This document shows, one piece after another, positions 7,408 to 15,318 of a stretch of DNA of 17,532 nt. Origin of the DNA: Puniceicoccales bacterium (GTDB taxonomy: Bacteria; Verrucomicrobiota; Verrucomicrobiia; Opitutales; Oceanipulchritudinaceae). The notes below the pieces were generated by a model. That model saw only the letters and a list, made by a program, of their open reading frames with translations, had not been told where the DNA came from and searched no databases. Numbering within the stretch: the first letter of the stretch is position 1; every line of letters begins with the position of its first letter. The stretch is from the NCBI GenBank assembly GCA_030595525.1, contig JAUVDD010000009.1, positions 1 through 17,532 of the forward strand, read 5' to 3'. Made by a program: the position numbers and the translations under genes.

Positions 7408-7926
7408 CTAAATATAGAGTAAATGCACTTTAGAGGAACGAGTAGACCATTGGAGGGTTAGCTCATCAATAAAATGTGTCGCATCGGTATAAGCCTGATC
7501 CCTTGCCTTCGTCCGGTACTGGGCATTGGGAAAAAGCGCGCGTCTCAGCCCTAGGATCAGGAGGAAAATGTGCTCTGTGCCGGCATGGCCTTTTAGATGT
7601 CCGATTATTTCCTGCCTGGCAAAGAGGGGTTCCCAGGTTCGATTCGAAAAATCCAGACTGATAAAGGCGTGCGAAGCAGGAATGCCCCCCGGGGTTTGCA
7701 GATGAAGAGATTCAGCCTGCTGTGAGAAGTTCTCAAAAGTATTCTCGATCCCCTCATCTTCCAAGGTGGCATCGATGGATTCCTTGATCTGCTTCAAGTA
7801 GAATCCGTCATTTCCCGCCCAATGGGGAAATAGCGCCTGCAGGCAATGCAGACGTGCCACATCCTCACCCCATTTTGGGTTCTCAGGAAGTTTTCTGGAG
7901 TCCGTCGATTTCCTTCGCGAGTTCAT
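7408..7926 (-). CDS. Uncharacterised protein downstream of nrdR
   Basis: I do not recognise this family. From the ATG at 7926 it has 172 residues, and 44 bp of its start overlap the end of nrdR. An in-frame GTG at 7860, after GAGG, would give 150 residues with no overlap, starting just before [10 protein letters not shown]. The longer open frame (to 7983) is unlikely. The protein has no signal peptide or TM segment. It looks mainly helical, with aromatic-rich stretches: [18 protein letters not shown] near 27-43, [14 protein letters not shown] near 121-134, and a helix [14 protein letters not shown] near 147-160. nusB often follows nrdR, but I see no NusB pattern. The gene is probably in the smpB-trmL-nrdR operon, with fur 59 bp downstream. 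Confidence 0.75.
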   Translation of the reverse strand: MNSRRKSTDSRKLPENPKWGEDVARLHCLQALFPHWAGNDGFYLKQIKESIDATLEDEGIENTFENFSQQAESLHLQTPGGIPASHAFISLDFSNRTWEPLFARQEIIGHLKGHAGTEHIFLLILGLRRALFPNAQYRTKARDQAYTDATHFIDELTLQWSTRSSKVHLLYI

Positions 7927-8338
7927 CAATGTCCCTGAATTGCTTGTATACACTTGCAAAGCGGACGTAGGCAATCTGATCAATCGCCCTCAGTCGGTTC
8001 ATGACATGTTCCCCGATCGCTCTGGATGGAATTTCGGTATCGAATTCGATTTCCAGTTCAGCCAGGACATCGGCGATTAACATTTCGATCTGTTCTCCAT
8101 CAACCGGACGCTTTTCAGTAGCCCGATGGATTCCGCTAACCAGCTTGTTGCGGTCAAACGGCTCCCGTCGGCCATCATTCTTGATGACATACAAATCCTC
8201 ACTGACCATCTCTTCTGTAGTGGAAAACCGATATTCGCAGCTTTGGCAGGAACGGCGTCTTCGAATCGATAGACCACTGGAGGAAACACGTGAATCAATC
8301 ACGCGGGTATCTTTGGTTCCACATTTAGGGCACTGCAT
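7883..8338 (-). CDS. nrdR: Transcriptional repressor NrdR of ribonucleotide reductase genes
   Basis: The 151-residue protein has the two NrdR domains. An N-terminal zinc ribbon contains MQCPKCG and CQSCEYRF (C3, C6, C31, C34) around [13 protein letters not shown]. An ATP-cone runs from about residue 46 to 136 ([23 protein letters not shown], then [29 protein letters not shown]). NrdR senses ATP/dATP and represses nrd operons through paired NrdR boxes, and the cone matches that role. No nrd gene is in the window. It lies 58 bp after trmL across a palindrome and a G-rich direct repeat. No Shine-Dalgarno motif precedes the ATG. Its end overlaps the next gene if that gene starts at 7926. Confidence 0.98.
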   Translation of the reverse strand: MQCPKCGTKDTRVIDSRVSSSGLSIRRRRSCQSCEYRFSTTEEMVSEDLYVIKNDGRREPFDRNKLVSGIHRATEKRPVDGEQIEMLIADVLAELEIEFDTEIPSRAIGEHVMNRLRAIDQIAYVRFASVYKQFRDIDELAKEIDGLQKTS

Positions 8339-8349
8339 CAGTTAAAAAA

Positions 8350-8374
8350 GGTTATGGTGGGGGGTTATGGAGGG
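8350..8374. repeat. Tandem 12-bp repeat upstream of nrdR
   Basis: GGTTATGGTGGG (8350-8361) is repeated as GGTTATGGAGGG (8363-8374), with one mismatch and a 13-bp period. It ends 12 bp upstream of the nrdR ATG. On the nrdR coding strand this is a C-rich leader. It does not resemble NrdR boxes. Confidence 0.6.
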
Positions 8375-8376
8375 GC

Positions 8377-8396
8377 GGGCTTGACGCGTCAAACCC
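8377..8396 (-). terminator. Palindromic hairpin directly after the trmL stop
   Basis: GGGC-TTGACGCGTCAA-ACCC is a perfect 12-bp palindrome (8381-8392), extended by three further G-C pairs around one mismatch. It abuts the trmL stop codon at 8397-8399. There is no T-run after it on the minus strand, so a simple intrinsic terminator is not assured. A transcript-end stabiliser or a protein-binding site for nrdR control are alternatives. Confidence 0.4.
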
Positions 8397-8876
8397 TTAG
8401 CTAAAGTTGGTTTTGATTTGGCGAAGGGCCTCGTAGGCGGCAATTCCCACCGATGTTGCAAGATTCAGGGAACGAAGAGGTTGTTGGTTAAATCGTGGGA
8501 GATGGATTCGATGTTGATCACCAATCTCCTTGTGTAACCAATCGGGGCAGCCGTGTCCTTCATTGCCAAAAAGCAGGGCATCACCGGGATGGAATTTGGC
8601 ATCCCAGTAGGGCTCGCTGGCATGGGTGGTAAATAACCAGATGCGCTTTGGGAAATCATCGCTGTTCCGGAATGCTTCCCATGAAGGGTGGGATGTCACG
8701 TCGAGATGCGCCCAATAATCCATTCCACTGCGCTTGAGATATCGATCACTGAGGGAGAATCCCAACGGCTCAATCAGGTGAAGGCGTGCTCCGGTGAAGG
8801 CGCAAAGCCGCCCTATATTGCCTGTATTCTGGGGAATCTCCGGCTCAAAAAGGATTATCTGGAGAGGAGCATCCAT
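8397..8876 (-). CDS. trmL: tRNA (cytidine(34)-2'-O)-methyltransferase, SPOUT family
   Basis: TrmL methylates the ribose of the wobble nucleotide of certain leucine tRNAs, using S-adenosylmethionine. The 159-residue length is typical of TrmL. Its SPOUT knot motifs are present in order: FEPEIPQNTGNIGRL (10-24), LHLIEPLGF (32-40), LLFGNEGHG (101-109) and RSLNLATSVGIAAYEALRQ (135-153). The central GxDYW block is also conserved. The FGNEGHG element replaces the more common FGxExxG with only small change. It starts 6 bp after the smpB stop, so the two are cotranscribed. There is no Shine-Dalgarno motif and reinitiation is likely. Another SpoU-like tRNA or rRNA methyltransferase is possible, but length and motif 1 favour TrmL. 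Confidence 0.94.
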   Translation of the reverse strand: MDAPLQIILFEPEIPQNTGNIGRLCAFTGARLHLIEPLGFSLSDRYLKRSGMDYWAHLDVTSHPSWEAFRNSDDFPKRIWLFTTHASEPYWDAKFHPGDALLFGNEGHGCPDWLHKEIGDQHRIHLPRFNQQPLRSLNLATSVGIAAYEALRQIKTNFS

Positions 8877-8882
8877 GAGTAG

Positions 8883-9317
8883 CTAAATGTGGTGCTTGAC
8901 GGTGCGCTGGGACTCACGCAGCTCGACCTCTTTCTTTAAGTCCTCACGTTTGTCGTATTGTTTTTTGCCCCGACAGAGGGCGATTTCGACCTTAACCAAG
9001 CCGTTCTTGAAATACATTCTCAACGGAATGAGGGCTCGACCACCACTTTGCATAGCCTGTCCCCACTTGCGGATTTCCTTGCTGTTGAGGAGAAGTTTCC
9101 GCGGCTTGACGGGATTGTGGTTGGAGTTTGTGCCGAAAGCGTACTCGGCAATATGGGCATGATAGAGAATGGGGATACCCCTATCTATACGGACAAAGGC
9201 TTCATTTATCTGAACCAATCCCAGCCGAATGGATTTAACTTCGGTTCCCTTTAGGACAATTCCGGCTTCCAGGGTTTCATCGATGAAGAAATCCCGTTTA
9301 GCACGCGAATTGCGCAC
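8883..9317 (-). CDS. smpB: SsrA (tmRNA)-binding protein
   Basis: SmpB binds tmRNA and places it in the A site of stalled ribosomes for trans-translation. The 144-residue form starts with a GTG at 9317 and reads RNSRAKRDFFIDETLEAGIVLKGTEVKSIR, the classic SmpB opening. AFVRIDRG, HIAEY, HNPVKPRKLLL and GKKQYDKRE follow, with the basic C-terminal helix that enters the mRNA channel. AAGGAG lies 12 bp upstream of this GTG, a little far. The start could lie a few codons upstream, but no ATG/GTG/TTG exists there before the omega gene's stop, only a CTG. It lies between rpoZ (32 bp upstream) and trmL. The ssrA gene itself was not found in the window. Confidence 0.96.
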   Translation of the reverse strand: MRNSRAKRDFFIDETLEAGIVLKGTEVKSIRLGLVQINEAFVRIDRGIPILYHAHIAEYAFGTNSNHNPVKPRKLLLNSKEIRKWGQAMQSGGRALIPLRMYFKNGLVKVEIALCRGKKQYDKREDLKKEVELRESQRTVKHHI

Positions 9318-9349
9318 TTCCTTAAAGCGCTCCTTGTTTTTTTTTCGGC

Positions 9350-9565
9350 TCAGGCCTCTTCCTTTTCAGGGTCGAACAGTTCGTAGGTAATCTTCCCTTC
9401 GATGATTTCACGTAGGGCGGTGTCTTCCGGGGAAAGACGTTCCAATGATTCTACCAACGGACGCTGTCCGTATTTTAACTGTTTAACGCGGCGTGATACC
9501 ACGTTGATCAGAATATTTGGATCAGGAATGACTTTCTGGGCTGCTTTGATGTATTCGTCTCTCAC
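9350..9565 (-). CDS. rpoZ: DNA-directed RNA polymerase omega subunit (RpoZ-like)
   Basis: Omega is a small chaperone-like subunit that latches beta' during RNA polymerase assembly. The GTG at 9565 gives 71 residues starting VRDEYIKAAQKVIPDPN. It then shows ILINVVSRRVKQLKYGQRPLVE (about 18-39, the omega core of a hydrophobic helix with an RR-x-QL block) and DTALREIIEGKITYEL near the end (the conserved ALREI-x-EGKI). The frame stays open upstream to a TTG at 9628, but those extra 21 residues do not look like omega. The sequence diverges from E. coli omega, so the call rests on the two core motifs, the size and the position next to smpB. No Shine-Dalgarno motif is seen. Confidence 0.82.
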   Translation of the reverse strand: MRDEYIKAAQKVIPDPNILINVVSRRVKQLKYGQRPLVESLERLSPEDTALREIIEGKITYELFDPEKEEA

Positions 9566-9664
9566 GATATTTACTGCAAAAAGTTGAATGAAACGGGCCA
9601 ACGTGGGGTGGGTACCTTGGGTTGGCAAGGAAATTATTGGATCTGAAACGGGAATCCGTCTGGG

Positions 9665-10576
9665 TTAATTAACGGACACCGGGATCTCGATTTCGGCATA
9701 ACCCGGAACGCCGAGAACCAGGAGACCACTTCCCGGAGAACCAGCGGTAATGGTGACATTCACCGAGCGAGAACCCTCAGGAACTATAATTTCCGGCATG
9801 ATAATGGAATCGGGAATATTTGTCTGGGCCTCGATGAGAAGACCACCGAAGGGTGCTGGATTGTCGATAGACACGATCAGCATGTCGGCGGAACCGCTAC
9901 TCATGTACAAGGAACTTGGGGTGACGGAGAAGGAGGCCTCATCGACCTTGAAACTGCCAACATTAAGTTCGCCGGTACCTGTCCGAACAACGACATGGTA
10001 GGCTTGGCCAGCAGGAACTGCCGGAACCGTAAATTCGATGGAATTCGCGTTATGGACGACAGTAGTTGCTTCAACACCACCGATAATAACAACATCCTGA
10101 GCCGAGAAACCGCTTCCAACAATCGGAATTCTGGACCCGGAAGGGCCCCGGTCGCTGACTAACTGAATGGCGTAGCGGTGACGCAACTGGGAAGTATAAA
10201 CCTTTTTCTCTTCCTGAGTGCTGTGGCGGACGGCGGTCTTGGTTCCCGAATCCGTTTTGTAGTCCCAGTAAAGGCTGAAATAATAGCGCGCTTCAGCTAC
10301 ACCGGGAGGCATTTTGTAATCAAAAGTGAAGCCCAGTTTATCTGTGGCAGTCCTCTTCATATCGTAGGTTCTGCCGTTGATGGTGATCTCGGCGCGTTCA
10401 GTTCCCTGAATGCGATTTCCGACCATCATATCCGAGGAGAAACTGAATGTATAGATTCCAGATGGGTTCTGGGAAATTTGTGTAGGAGTATAGTTCTGGA
10501 ATACGGTACTGCATCCACTAAGGATGAGCAGGGTTGCCAGAACGAAAAGAGATGTGCCTAATGCTTTGGTATTCAT
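9665..10576 (-). CDS. Putative outer-membrane lipoprotein with IPT/TIG domain
   Basis: The 303-residue protein begins with a lipoprotein signal peptide, MNTKALGTSLFVLATLLILSGC. The lipobox LSGC makes C22 the lipid-modified residue, followed by S-T, which suggests outer-membrane sorting. Residues 36-135 are a beta-rich region with an IYTFSFSSDMM strand and a FDYKMPPGVAEARYYF segment. About 137-212 reads as an IPT/TIG immunoglobulin-like fold: GPSGSRIPIVGSGFSAQDVVIIGG, then IEFTVPAVPAGQAYHVVVRT. A second beta-sandwich-like domain with a Ser/Pro-rich linker occupies 215-303. The role is unknown; TIG domains in surface lipoproteins often bind glycans or proteins. It is divergent from the HemW-like gene with only 9 bp between start codons, and rpoZ follows on the same strand. 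Confidence 0.85.
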   Translation of the reverse strand: MNTKALGTSLFVLATLLILSGCSTVFQNYTPTQISQNPSGIYTFSFSSDMMVGNRIQGTERAEITINGRTYDMKRTATDKLGFTFDYKMPPGVAEARYYFSLYWDYKTDSGTKTAVRHSTQEEKKVYTSQLRHRYAIQLVSDRGPSGSRIPIVGSGFSAQDVVIIGGVEATTVVHNANSIEFTVPAVPAGQAYHVVVRTGTGELNVGSFKVDEASFSVTPSSLYMSSGSADMLIVSIDNPAPFGGLLIEAQTNIPDSIIMPEIIVPEGSRSVNVTITAGSPGSGLLVLGVPGYAEIEIPVSVN

Positions 10577-10585
10577 GACTGGAAA

Positions 10586-11767
10586 TTGTGTAAATTAGCG
10601 GGACATTTGAATAAACTGCAAGAAAAAGCCGAACCTCTGGAACTTGGATTGTACATTCATGTGCCCTTTTGCGCGCGTTCGTGCGATTTTTGCCATTTTT
10701 ATCAGGAACCACCGAAGCGATCCGATCTTAATACTTACTTGGATGGAATGGATATTGCAATGGGTAAAAACCCTCCTCCGAGGATTGCCGGAACAGCATT
10801 CTGGGGCGGCGGTACCCCGGGTCTATTGTCTGCAAAGGATTTGGAGCGACTTTGTAAGACAATGGTGCGTTCCAATTATGGCGTGGTGCCGAAGGAATGG
10901 AGCATCGAGATGGCACCTGCTACTGTAAAGAAAGACAAAATACGGATTTTGAAGGATCAGGGTGTATCGCGAATTTCGATGGGTGTACAAAGTTTCCAGC
11001 CAGGATTGCTGGATGCATTGGGGAGAGTTCATTCGCTCGAACAAGTTGAGCGATCCATAGAACTGTTGAAAACGGAAGGTTGGGACAATTTCAACCTGGA
11101 CATGATTTTCGCAATTCCCGGGCAGACTTTGAAAATGTGGGAGCAGGACCTCGATGCTGTGATTCAGGCTGGGCCGATGCACATCTCAACCTATTGCCTG
11201 ACATTTGAGGAAGACACTGCCTTGTGGGTACGACTGCAAAAGGGGCAAGTTCAGCGACACACTGTTGAAGATGAAGCCCGTTTCCATGAATTGACATGGG
11301 AGAAGCTGGCTCAGGCCGGGTACGAGCAGTATGAGGTATCGAACTTTGCTAAAAAAGGATACGCTTGCCGGCATAATCTCGACACCTGGCGGATGCAGGA
11401 ATGGGTCGGATATGGGCCGTCCGCATCAAGTCAGTTGGGGATCCGCAGATGGACGGAACCCCACTCAATTGACGAATGGTTGGCAGGATTGCGGGATGGT
11501 CGGACTAAATTGACAGAGGAAGTCCAGCTTACACCCAATATTCTTGCACAGGATTACCTGATTTTCGGATTACGGATGAATGCAGGTGTCGACTTGGTTG
11601 ATTGGGAGAGTCGTTTTGGCGAATCTCCGATCAAGGGATGGGAGCCCTTTAAAACCACACTATTGGAGGAAGGATTGGCGAAATCAGAAGGCACACGTCT
11701 GTGGTTAACCGATTCCGGTAGATTGGTGGCTGACCGAATCGGGGAAGAGGTCCTTGGTTTGGAGTAA
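10586..11767 (+). CDS. hemW: HemW-like radical SAM heme chaperone
   Basis: Radical SAM proteins of the HemW family bind heme and are thought to deliver it to respiratory enzymes; older annotation calls them coproporphyrinogen oxidase-like. The 393-residue frame carries LYIHVPFCARSC-DFCHFY with C29, C33 and C36 as the [4Fe-4S] ligands. GGGTPGLL, SMGVQSFQP, GRVHSLEQ, NLDMIFAIPGQT and HISTYCLTFEEDT follow, with late CRHNLDTW and GYGPSASS. The signature is C-x3-C-x2-C-x-F, not the C-x3-C-x2-C-x-C of true HemN, and a separate hemN is nearby. The start is uncertain: no ATG exists, and candidates are TTG at 10586 (used here) and TTG at 10607. It lies back-to-back with the lipoprotein gene, and its stop is 8 bp from the end of hemG, so no terminator fits between. 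Confidence 0.92.
   Translation: MCKLAGHLNKLQEKAEPLELGLYIHVPFCARSCDFCHFYQEPPKRSDLNTYLDGMDIAMGKNPPPRIAGTAFWGGGTPGLLSAKDLERLCKTMVRSNYGVVPKEWSIEMAPATVKKDKIRILKDQGVSRISMGVQSFQPGLLDALGRVHSLEQVERSIELLKTEGWDNFNLDMIFAIPGQTLKMWEQDLDAVIQAGPMHISTYCLTFEEDTALWVRLQKGQVQRHTVEDEARFHELTWEKLAQAGYEQYEVSNFAKKGYACRHNLDTWRMQEWVGYGPSASSQLGIRRWTEPHSIDEWLAGLRDGRTKLTEEVQLTPNILAQDYLIFGLRMNAGVDLVDWESRFGESPIKGWEPFKTTLLEEGLAKSEGTRLWLTDSGRLVADRIGEEVLGLE
10592..10621 (-). promoter_or_regulatory. Candidate promoter of the lipoprotein gene inside hemW
   Basis: TTGCAG (10621-10616) and TAATTT (10597-10592) are separated by 18 bp on the minus strand. This would give a 5' leader of about 10 nt before the ATG at 10576. The match is modest. 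It is offered because the divergent start codons leave no other room for a promoter. Confidence 0.25.
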
Positions 11768-11775
11768 CCGAATTG

Positions 11776-13161
11776 TTATTCAATATAGCCTGCAAAACGC
11801 AGAGCGCTCTCGATACAATCATTCAATCCGGGACCACCGCGGAAGTTGCCCAATAGATGTAAACCAGTGAATTTATCCTCTACCGCTGTCAGCGAATCAA
11901 TGAAGAACTGGTGTCCAACATTGTACTGCGGAATGGCCCGCGGCCAGAAACTGTGGGACACAAAGCAGGGATCGCCTTGCAATCCGAGCAGTGGCTTTAG
12001 ATCCTTGACTGTCTCTTCGACCAATTTATCTGTCGGCAACTCACCATTTTCCGGTTGCTGAACACCACCGATGAAGCACATCAGAGAAACTTTCCCATCC
12101 GGAGCCCTGTCGGGGAACAAGGTAGAGGAGAATATGGCACCCAAGCCGAACCGTTTTTCCATCCTCGGGCACAATACACCGAAACCATCCAGTGGATGAC
12201 TAACCTGGTCACGATCAAATCCAAGAACCAGGGTCGATAATGGCGGGTGTCCAGGAATGTCGATTTTTGCCAACTGTTCCCTCAGGTCATCTTCGACCGG
12301 CAAATGTTCATAGGCATCCAGCGGGGTAGTCAGAATTAGGTCCTTGGCGATGATTCCGTGTGAATGGCCTTCCATGGCGACGATCCAGTTTCCGTCCGCA
12401 TCCCTCTTGATGGAATCCAGGCCAGTGCCTTTTGATACAGCCAATCCCGGTGCGTCAGCAAGGGCGGTGGCCAGTTCCTGCAAGCCGTCTTTAAAGGAAA
12501 TCATCTTGCTTTTGAAGGGAGTAATTCCCTGCTTTTTCCGTTCAAACTTCAGCTTGATCGCACCACCGATTAATGAGCCGTAGCCTTGTTCCAGGTTCCA
12601 GACTTTTGGAAATGCGTGTCTCAGGGAAAGGGCGTCGGGATCGCCTGCATAAATACCGGAAACCAAAGCGGAAATTCCGTATTCCAGAAAAGCTTTTCCC
12701 ATTCTTCTGGAGACAAATGAGGTGACTGATTCATCTTCGAGCTTTGAAGAACCGATAAAAGGTTCCGCCAGCAGCCGCAACTTCTCTGGAAAGCTGTAAA
12801 GTGGAGTGGTGACTCCACCGCCAAGGGATTGTGGTAGAGCTACCAATTGACCATCCTTTACCAGAAATCGATTATTTGAGATTTCATTGGCCAGAACCAG
12901 GGTATCTTCCAGACCGATTTCATGAATAAAATTCCAGACTGACTCAGACTTGACCAACATCGAATTTGGCCCCGCTTCACAAAGAAAACCTTCTCTTCGT
13001 TCCGAGTGGACTGCTCCACCCAGACGATCCGACTTCTCAATCAGGTGCACTTTCTTTCCCTTTCGGGAGAGGGTATGTGCAATGGCTAAGCCACTGATTC
13101 CACCACCAATTACGATGGTATCGAATGGCACTGGGACTGGGGTAGGGTTTGTGTCGGACAT
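11776..13161 (-). CDS. hemG: FAD-dependent protoporphyrinogen/coproporphyrinogen oxidase
   Basis: The enzyme oxidises protoporphyrinogen IX (or coproporphyrinogen III, in the coproporphyrin route) to the porphyrin, using FAD. From the ATG at 13161 the protein has 461 residues. The ADP-binding fold DTIVIGGGISGLAIA (14-28) ends at the acidic E42, followed by RLGGAVHSERREGFL and CEAGPNSM (61-68), typical of HemG/HemY monoamine-oxidase-fold enzymes. The C-terminus has LLGNFRGGPGLNDCIESAL, the second FAD-contacting block. I chose 13161 because AGG precedes it and hemN ends 7 bp upstream; the open frame continues to 13218 with residues unlike the family. It is cotranscribed with hemN and the ZIP gene. 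Which of the two porphyrinogens it uses cannot be read from the sequence; hemN argues for the classic protoporphyrin route. Confidence 0.94.
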   Translation of the reverse strand: MSDTNPTPVPVPFDTIVIGGGISGLAIAHTLSRKGKKVHLIEKSDRLGGAVHSERREGFLCEAGPNSMLVKSESVWNFIHEIGLEDTLVLANEISNNRFLVKDGQLVALPQSLGGGVTTPLYSFPEKLRLLAEPFIGSSKLEDESVTSFVSRRMGKAFLEYGISALVSGIYAGDPDALSLRHAFPKVWNLEQGYGSLIGGAIKLKFERKKQGITPFKSKMISFKDGLQELATALADAPGLAVSKGTGLDSIKRDADGNWIVAMEGHSHGIIAKDLILTTPLDAYEHLPVEDDLREQLAKIDIPGHPPLSTLVLGFDRDQVSHPLDGFGVLCPRMEKRFGLGAIFSSTLFPDRAPDGKVSLMCFIGGVQQPENGELPTDKLVEETVKDLKPLLGLQGDPCFVSHSFWPRAIPQYNVGHQFFIDSLTAVEDKFTGLHLLGNFRGGPGLNDCIESALRFAGYIE

Positions 13162-13168
13162 AAAAGCC

Positions 13169-14527
13169 TCAGATTGTTTTGGCATGACGGCCCGGGCCGG
13201 ACTGCAGGTATCCATCAAACGGCATAGCGATATTTCTTAGAAGAAGGCGGCCTTCATCGGTGACCTTGAATCCATTATTGTTAAATTCTACCAGACCATC
13301 CTTTGCCGGTTCATCGAGGGCGGCTATGCCATCGGAAAAATGATTTGCAAAATCGATGCCGTACTTGTCGTTGAATTCCTGATACACGACATTGCCTGAA
13401 CACATGATGGTCATGATTACCTCTTTGCGGAGCTTATCCTCCTCGGTCATGTGGTATCCCTTTTGAGCAGGAAGGGTATCGTTTGCAACAGCTGCATGCC
13501 AATCATCCAGTTCCTTAATGTTCTGGCGATAAGAAACACCGTTTTGGGAAATCGAGGACATCCCGAATCCGACCATTTCGAGCCCGGCCATTGTTGTGTA
13601 GCCCTGGAAGTTCCTGTGCAATCCACCATCTTTCAACGCTAATGTGAGCTCATCACCTTCCTTGGCAAAGTGATCCATACCGATATAGACATAGCCGTTG
13701 GCGGTCAGGATATCGATGGTCTCCAGAAGCATCGCAAATTTGACTTCCGGATCTGGAAGAGTGGAGCGCTCAAGAATCTTCTGTGCGGGTGCCACCCATG
13801 GAACGTGGGCATAACTGAATACAGCTAAACGATCCGGTTCGTAAGAGAGTACTGTTTCCACGGTTTGCCTGAAGGACTCAACTGTCTGGAAGGGGAGGCC
13901 GTAGATTAAGTCGGTGTTCACGGATTCGATACCGGCATCACGAACCCACTTGATACACTGGCGGTTCATTTCATCGGGCTGGATCCGGTGGACAGCTTTC
14001 TGGACCTTTGGATCCACATCCTGAACCCCGAAAGAGGTCCGGTTGAATCCGTGATTTGCCAATACCTTCACTTTTTCCTCGGTCAAGGTGCGCGGATCAA
14101 GCTCAGCGGAGATTTCTGCATCCGAAGCGAAATTGAACCGTTTGCGAATGTCCGAACAGAGACGATCGAGCTGTTCGGGTGTCTGGAAACTGGGAGAACC
14201 TCCTCCAAAGTGGAGCTGTTTGACCAGCCGGTTTTCCGTATTCAAGTACGGAAGGGTGAGGTCCATTTCCTTTTCCAGCGCATCGAGATAGGTTTGCGCC
14301 GTGCCACGATTGCAGGTGATCACGGTCGTGCAGGCACAAAACCAGCACAGTGATTCACAAAATGGCAGATGATAATACAGGGAAAGGGGAGCCGTGGAAT
14401 CACGGGTTTCCTCCAACAAGGCGACTGGATCCTTTACATCATTGAACTGCAGAGCAGTCGGATAGGATGTGTATCGCGGACCCGGGCGATTGTATTTTGT
14501 TATGAGTTCTCTGGTTGAGATTTGCAT
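13169..14527 (-). CDS. hemN: Oxygen-independent coproporphyrinogen III dehydrogenase
   Basis: HemN is a radical SAM enzyme that converts coproporphyrinogen III to protoporphyrinogen IX without oxygen. The 452-residue length and motifs are typical of true HemN: RPGPRYTSYPTA (14-25), LPFCESLCWFCAC with C57, C61, C64 and the fourth C66, FGGGSPSF (108-114 region), FGVQDVDPKVQKAVHR (166-181), NTDLIYGLPFQT and YAHVPW. The C-x3-C-x2-C-x-C set and RYTSYPTA separate it from HemW. It produces the substrate of the HemG encoded next, 7 bp downstream. A ZIP transporter gene lies 13 bp upstream in the same direction. Start at the ATG 14527 fits the family; the upstream CCCCC tract is not a ribosome site. 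Confidence 0.97.
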   Translation of the reverse strand: MQISTRELITKYNRPGPRYTSYPTALQFNDVKDPVALLEETRDSTAPLSLYYHLPFCESLCWFCACTTVITCNRGTAQTYLDALEKEMDLTLPYLNTENRLVKQLHFGGGSPSFQTPEQLDRLCSDIRKRFNFASDAEISAELDPRTLTEEKVKVLANHGFNRTSFGVQDVDPKVQKAVHRIQPDEMNRQCIKWVRDAGIESVNTDLIYGLPFQTVESFRQTVETVLSYEPDRLAVFSYAHVPWVAPAQKILERSTLPDPEVKFAMLLETIDILTANGYVYIGMDHFAKEGDELTLALKDGGLHRNFQGYTTMAGLEMVGFGMSSISQNGVSYRQNIKELDDWHAAVANDTLPAQKGYHMTEEDKLRKEVIMTIMCSGNVVYQEFNDKYGIDFANHFSDGIAALDEPAKDGLVEFNNNGFKVTDEGRLLLRNIAMPFDGYLQSGPGRHAKTI

Positions 14528-14540
14528 GAATAAAGGGGGA

Positions 14541-15278
14541 TTATCGAAGAAATTCCTGAAAGATAATCATAAGAACAACTGATATGGCAATGATAACACC
14601 AATCCGTTTTGAGCTAGTGTCCTGGTTCGCTTCCGGAATGATCTCGGAGAAAACCATCCAGATCATCGCACCCCCTGCAAATCCCAGTCCGACTGGCAGG
14701 AATGGCTGGAATGTTTCGACGAAAACATAGGAGGGGACAGCCATTATTGGCTGAGGTAGACTGGAGAAAATACAATAGAGCGCAGTGGTCCAGACGCGCA
14801 TACCGCGGGGAATCATGACCAGGCTGATGGCGAGACCCTCGGGAATGTTGTGAATGGCAATGGCTGCAGTGATGAAAAGCCCCAGATCCTGACCTTCTCC
14901 GAAGGAGACGCCAACACCGACCCCCTCCGTGAATGAGTGCAGGGTCATGACTCCGAGTATCATGATTGCCTTGCGGGCGTCCGCGCCCTTCAGGTTGGAA
15001 ATACTAAGGTCACTCTGTCTGCCTAACCAATTATCGCTGAATAGGATAAAAATCAGACCTGCAAGTATGCCAATGACTGTTTTCCATAGCCCGAACTGCA
15101 ACCCTTCAAAGATCAGCGTAAAGCTGGCAGTCAACATCAGTCCGGCAGCCACAGCATTGGAATATCCAAGCCACTCCCGACTAACCTTTTTGAAGAAGAT
15201 AAACGGTAGTGCACCCAGTCCGGTAGCCAACGCGGTAAGCATGGCATAGAGAAAAACTCTGATAATCGATTCCGACAT
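14541..15278 (-). CDS. ZIP-family metal transporter (ZupT-like)
   Basis: ZIP proteins import Zn2+, and some also Fe2+ or Mn2+, across the inner membrane. The 245-residue protein has about eight TM segments and the family's metal-site helices: TLHSFTEGVGVGVSF with H114 and E118 (TM4), and AIHNIPEGLAISL with H143, N144 and E147 (TM5). GFAGGAMIWMVFSEIIPEA follows near 199-217. The ZupT-like (GufA) subgroup is the best fit. The substrate is not decidable; iron supply to the neighbouring heme genes is an attractive inference because the gene is first in the ZIP-hemN-hemG operon. The start ATG at 15278 is 76 bp from the start of the divergent pseudo-HtrA gene. Confidence 0.93.
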   Translation of the reverse strand: MSESIIRVFLYAMLTALATGLGALPFIFFKKVSREWLGYSNAVAAGLMLTASFTLIFEGLQFGLWKTVIGILAGLIFILFSDNWLGRQSDLSISNLKGADARKAIMILGVMTLHSFTEGVGVGVSFGEGQDLGLFITAAIAIHNIPEGLAISLVMIPRGMRVWTTALYCIFSSLPQPIMAVPSYVFVETFQPFLPVGLGFAGGAMIWMVFSEIIPEANQDTSSKRIGVIIAISVVLMIIFQEFLR

Positions 15279-15318
15279 TTAAGAATGACCTACCTCAGGC
15301 AAAGTTTTGGGTCAAGTA

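Noticed and set aside
8354..8379. G-quadruplex in the nrdR upstream region
   Set aside because: Only three tracts of three or more G are separated by loops (GGGGGG, GGGG, GGG), so a stable three-tetrad form is not supported. The direct repeat explains the pattern.
9566..9628. TTG start for the omega subunit giving 92 residues
   Set aside because: The added N-terminal residues do not resemble omega. The GTG at 9565 gives the family length.
9629..9664. ACGG-ATTC-CCGT hairpin as a terminator after the lipoprotein gene
   Set aside because: A 4-bp stem with three T residues is too weak, and rpoZ follows closely, so readthrough is more likely.
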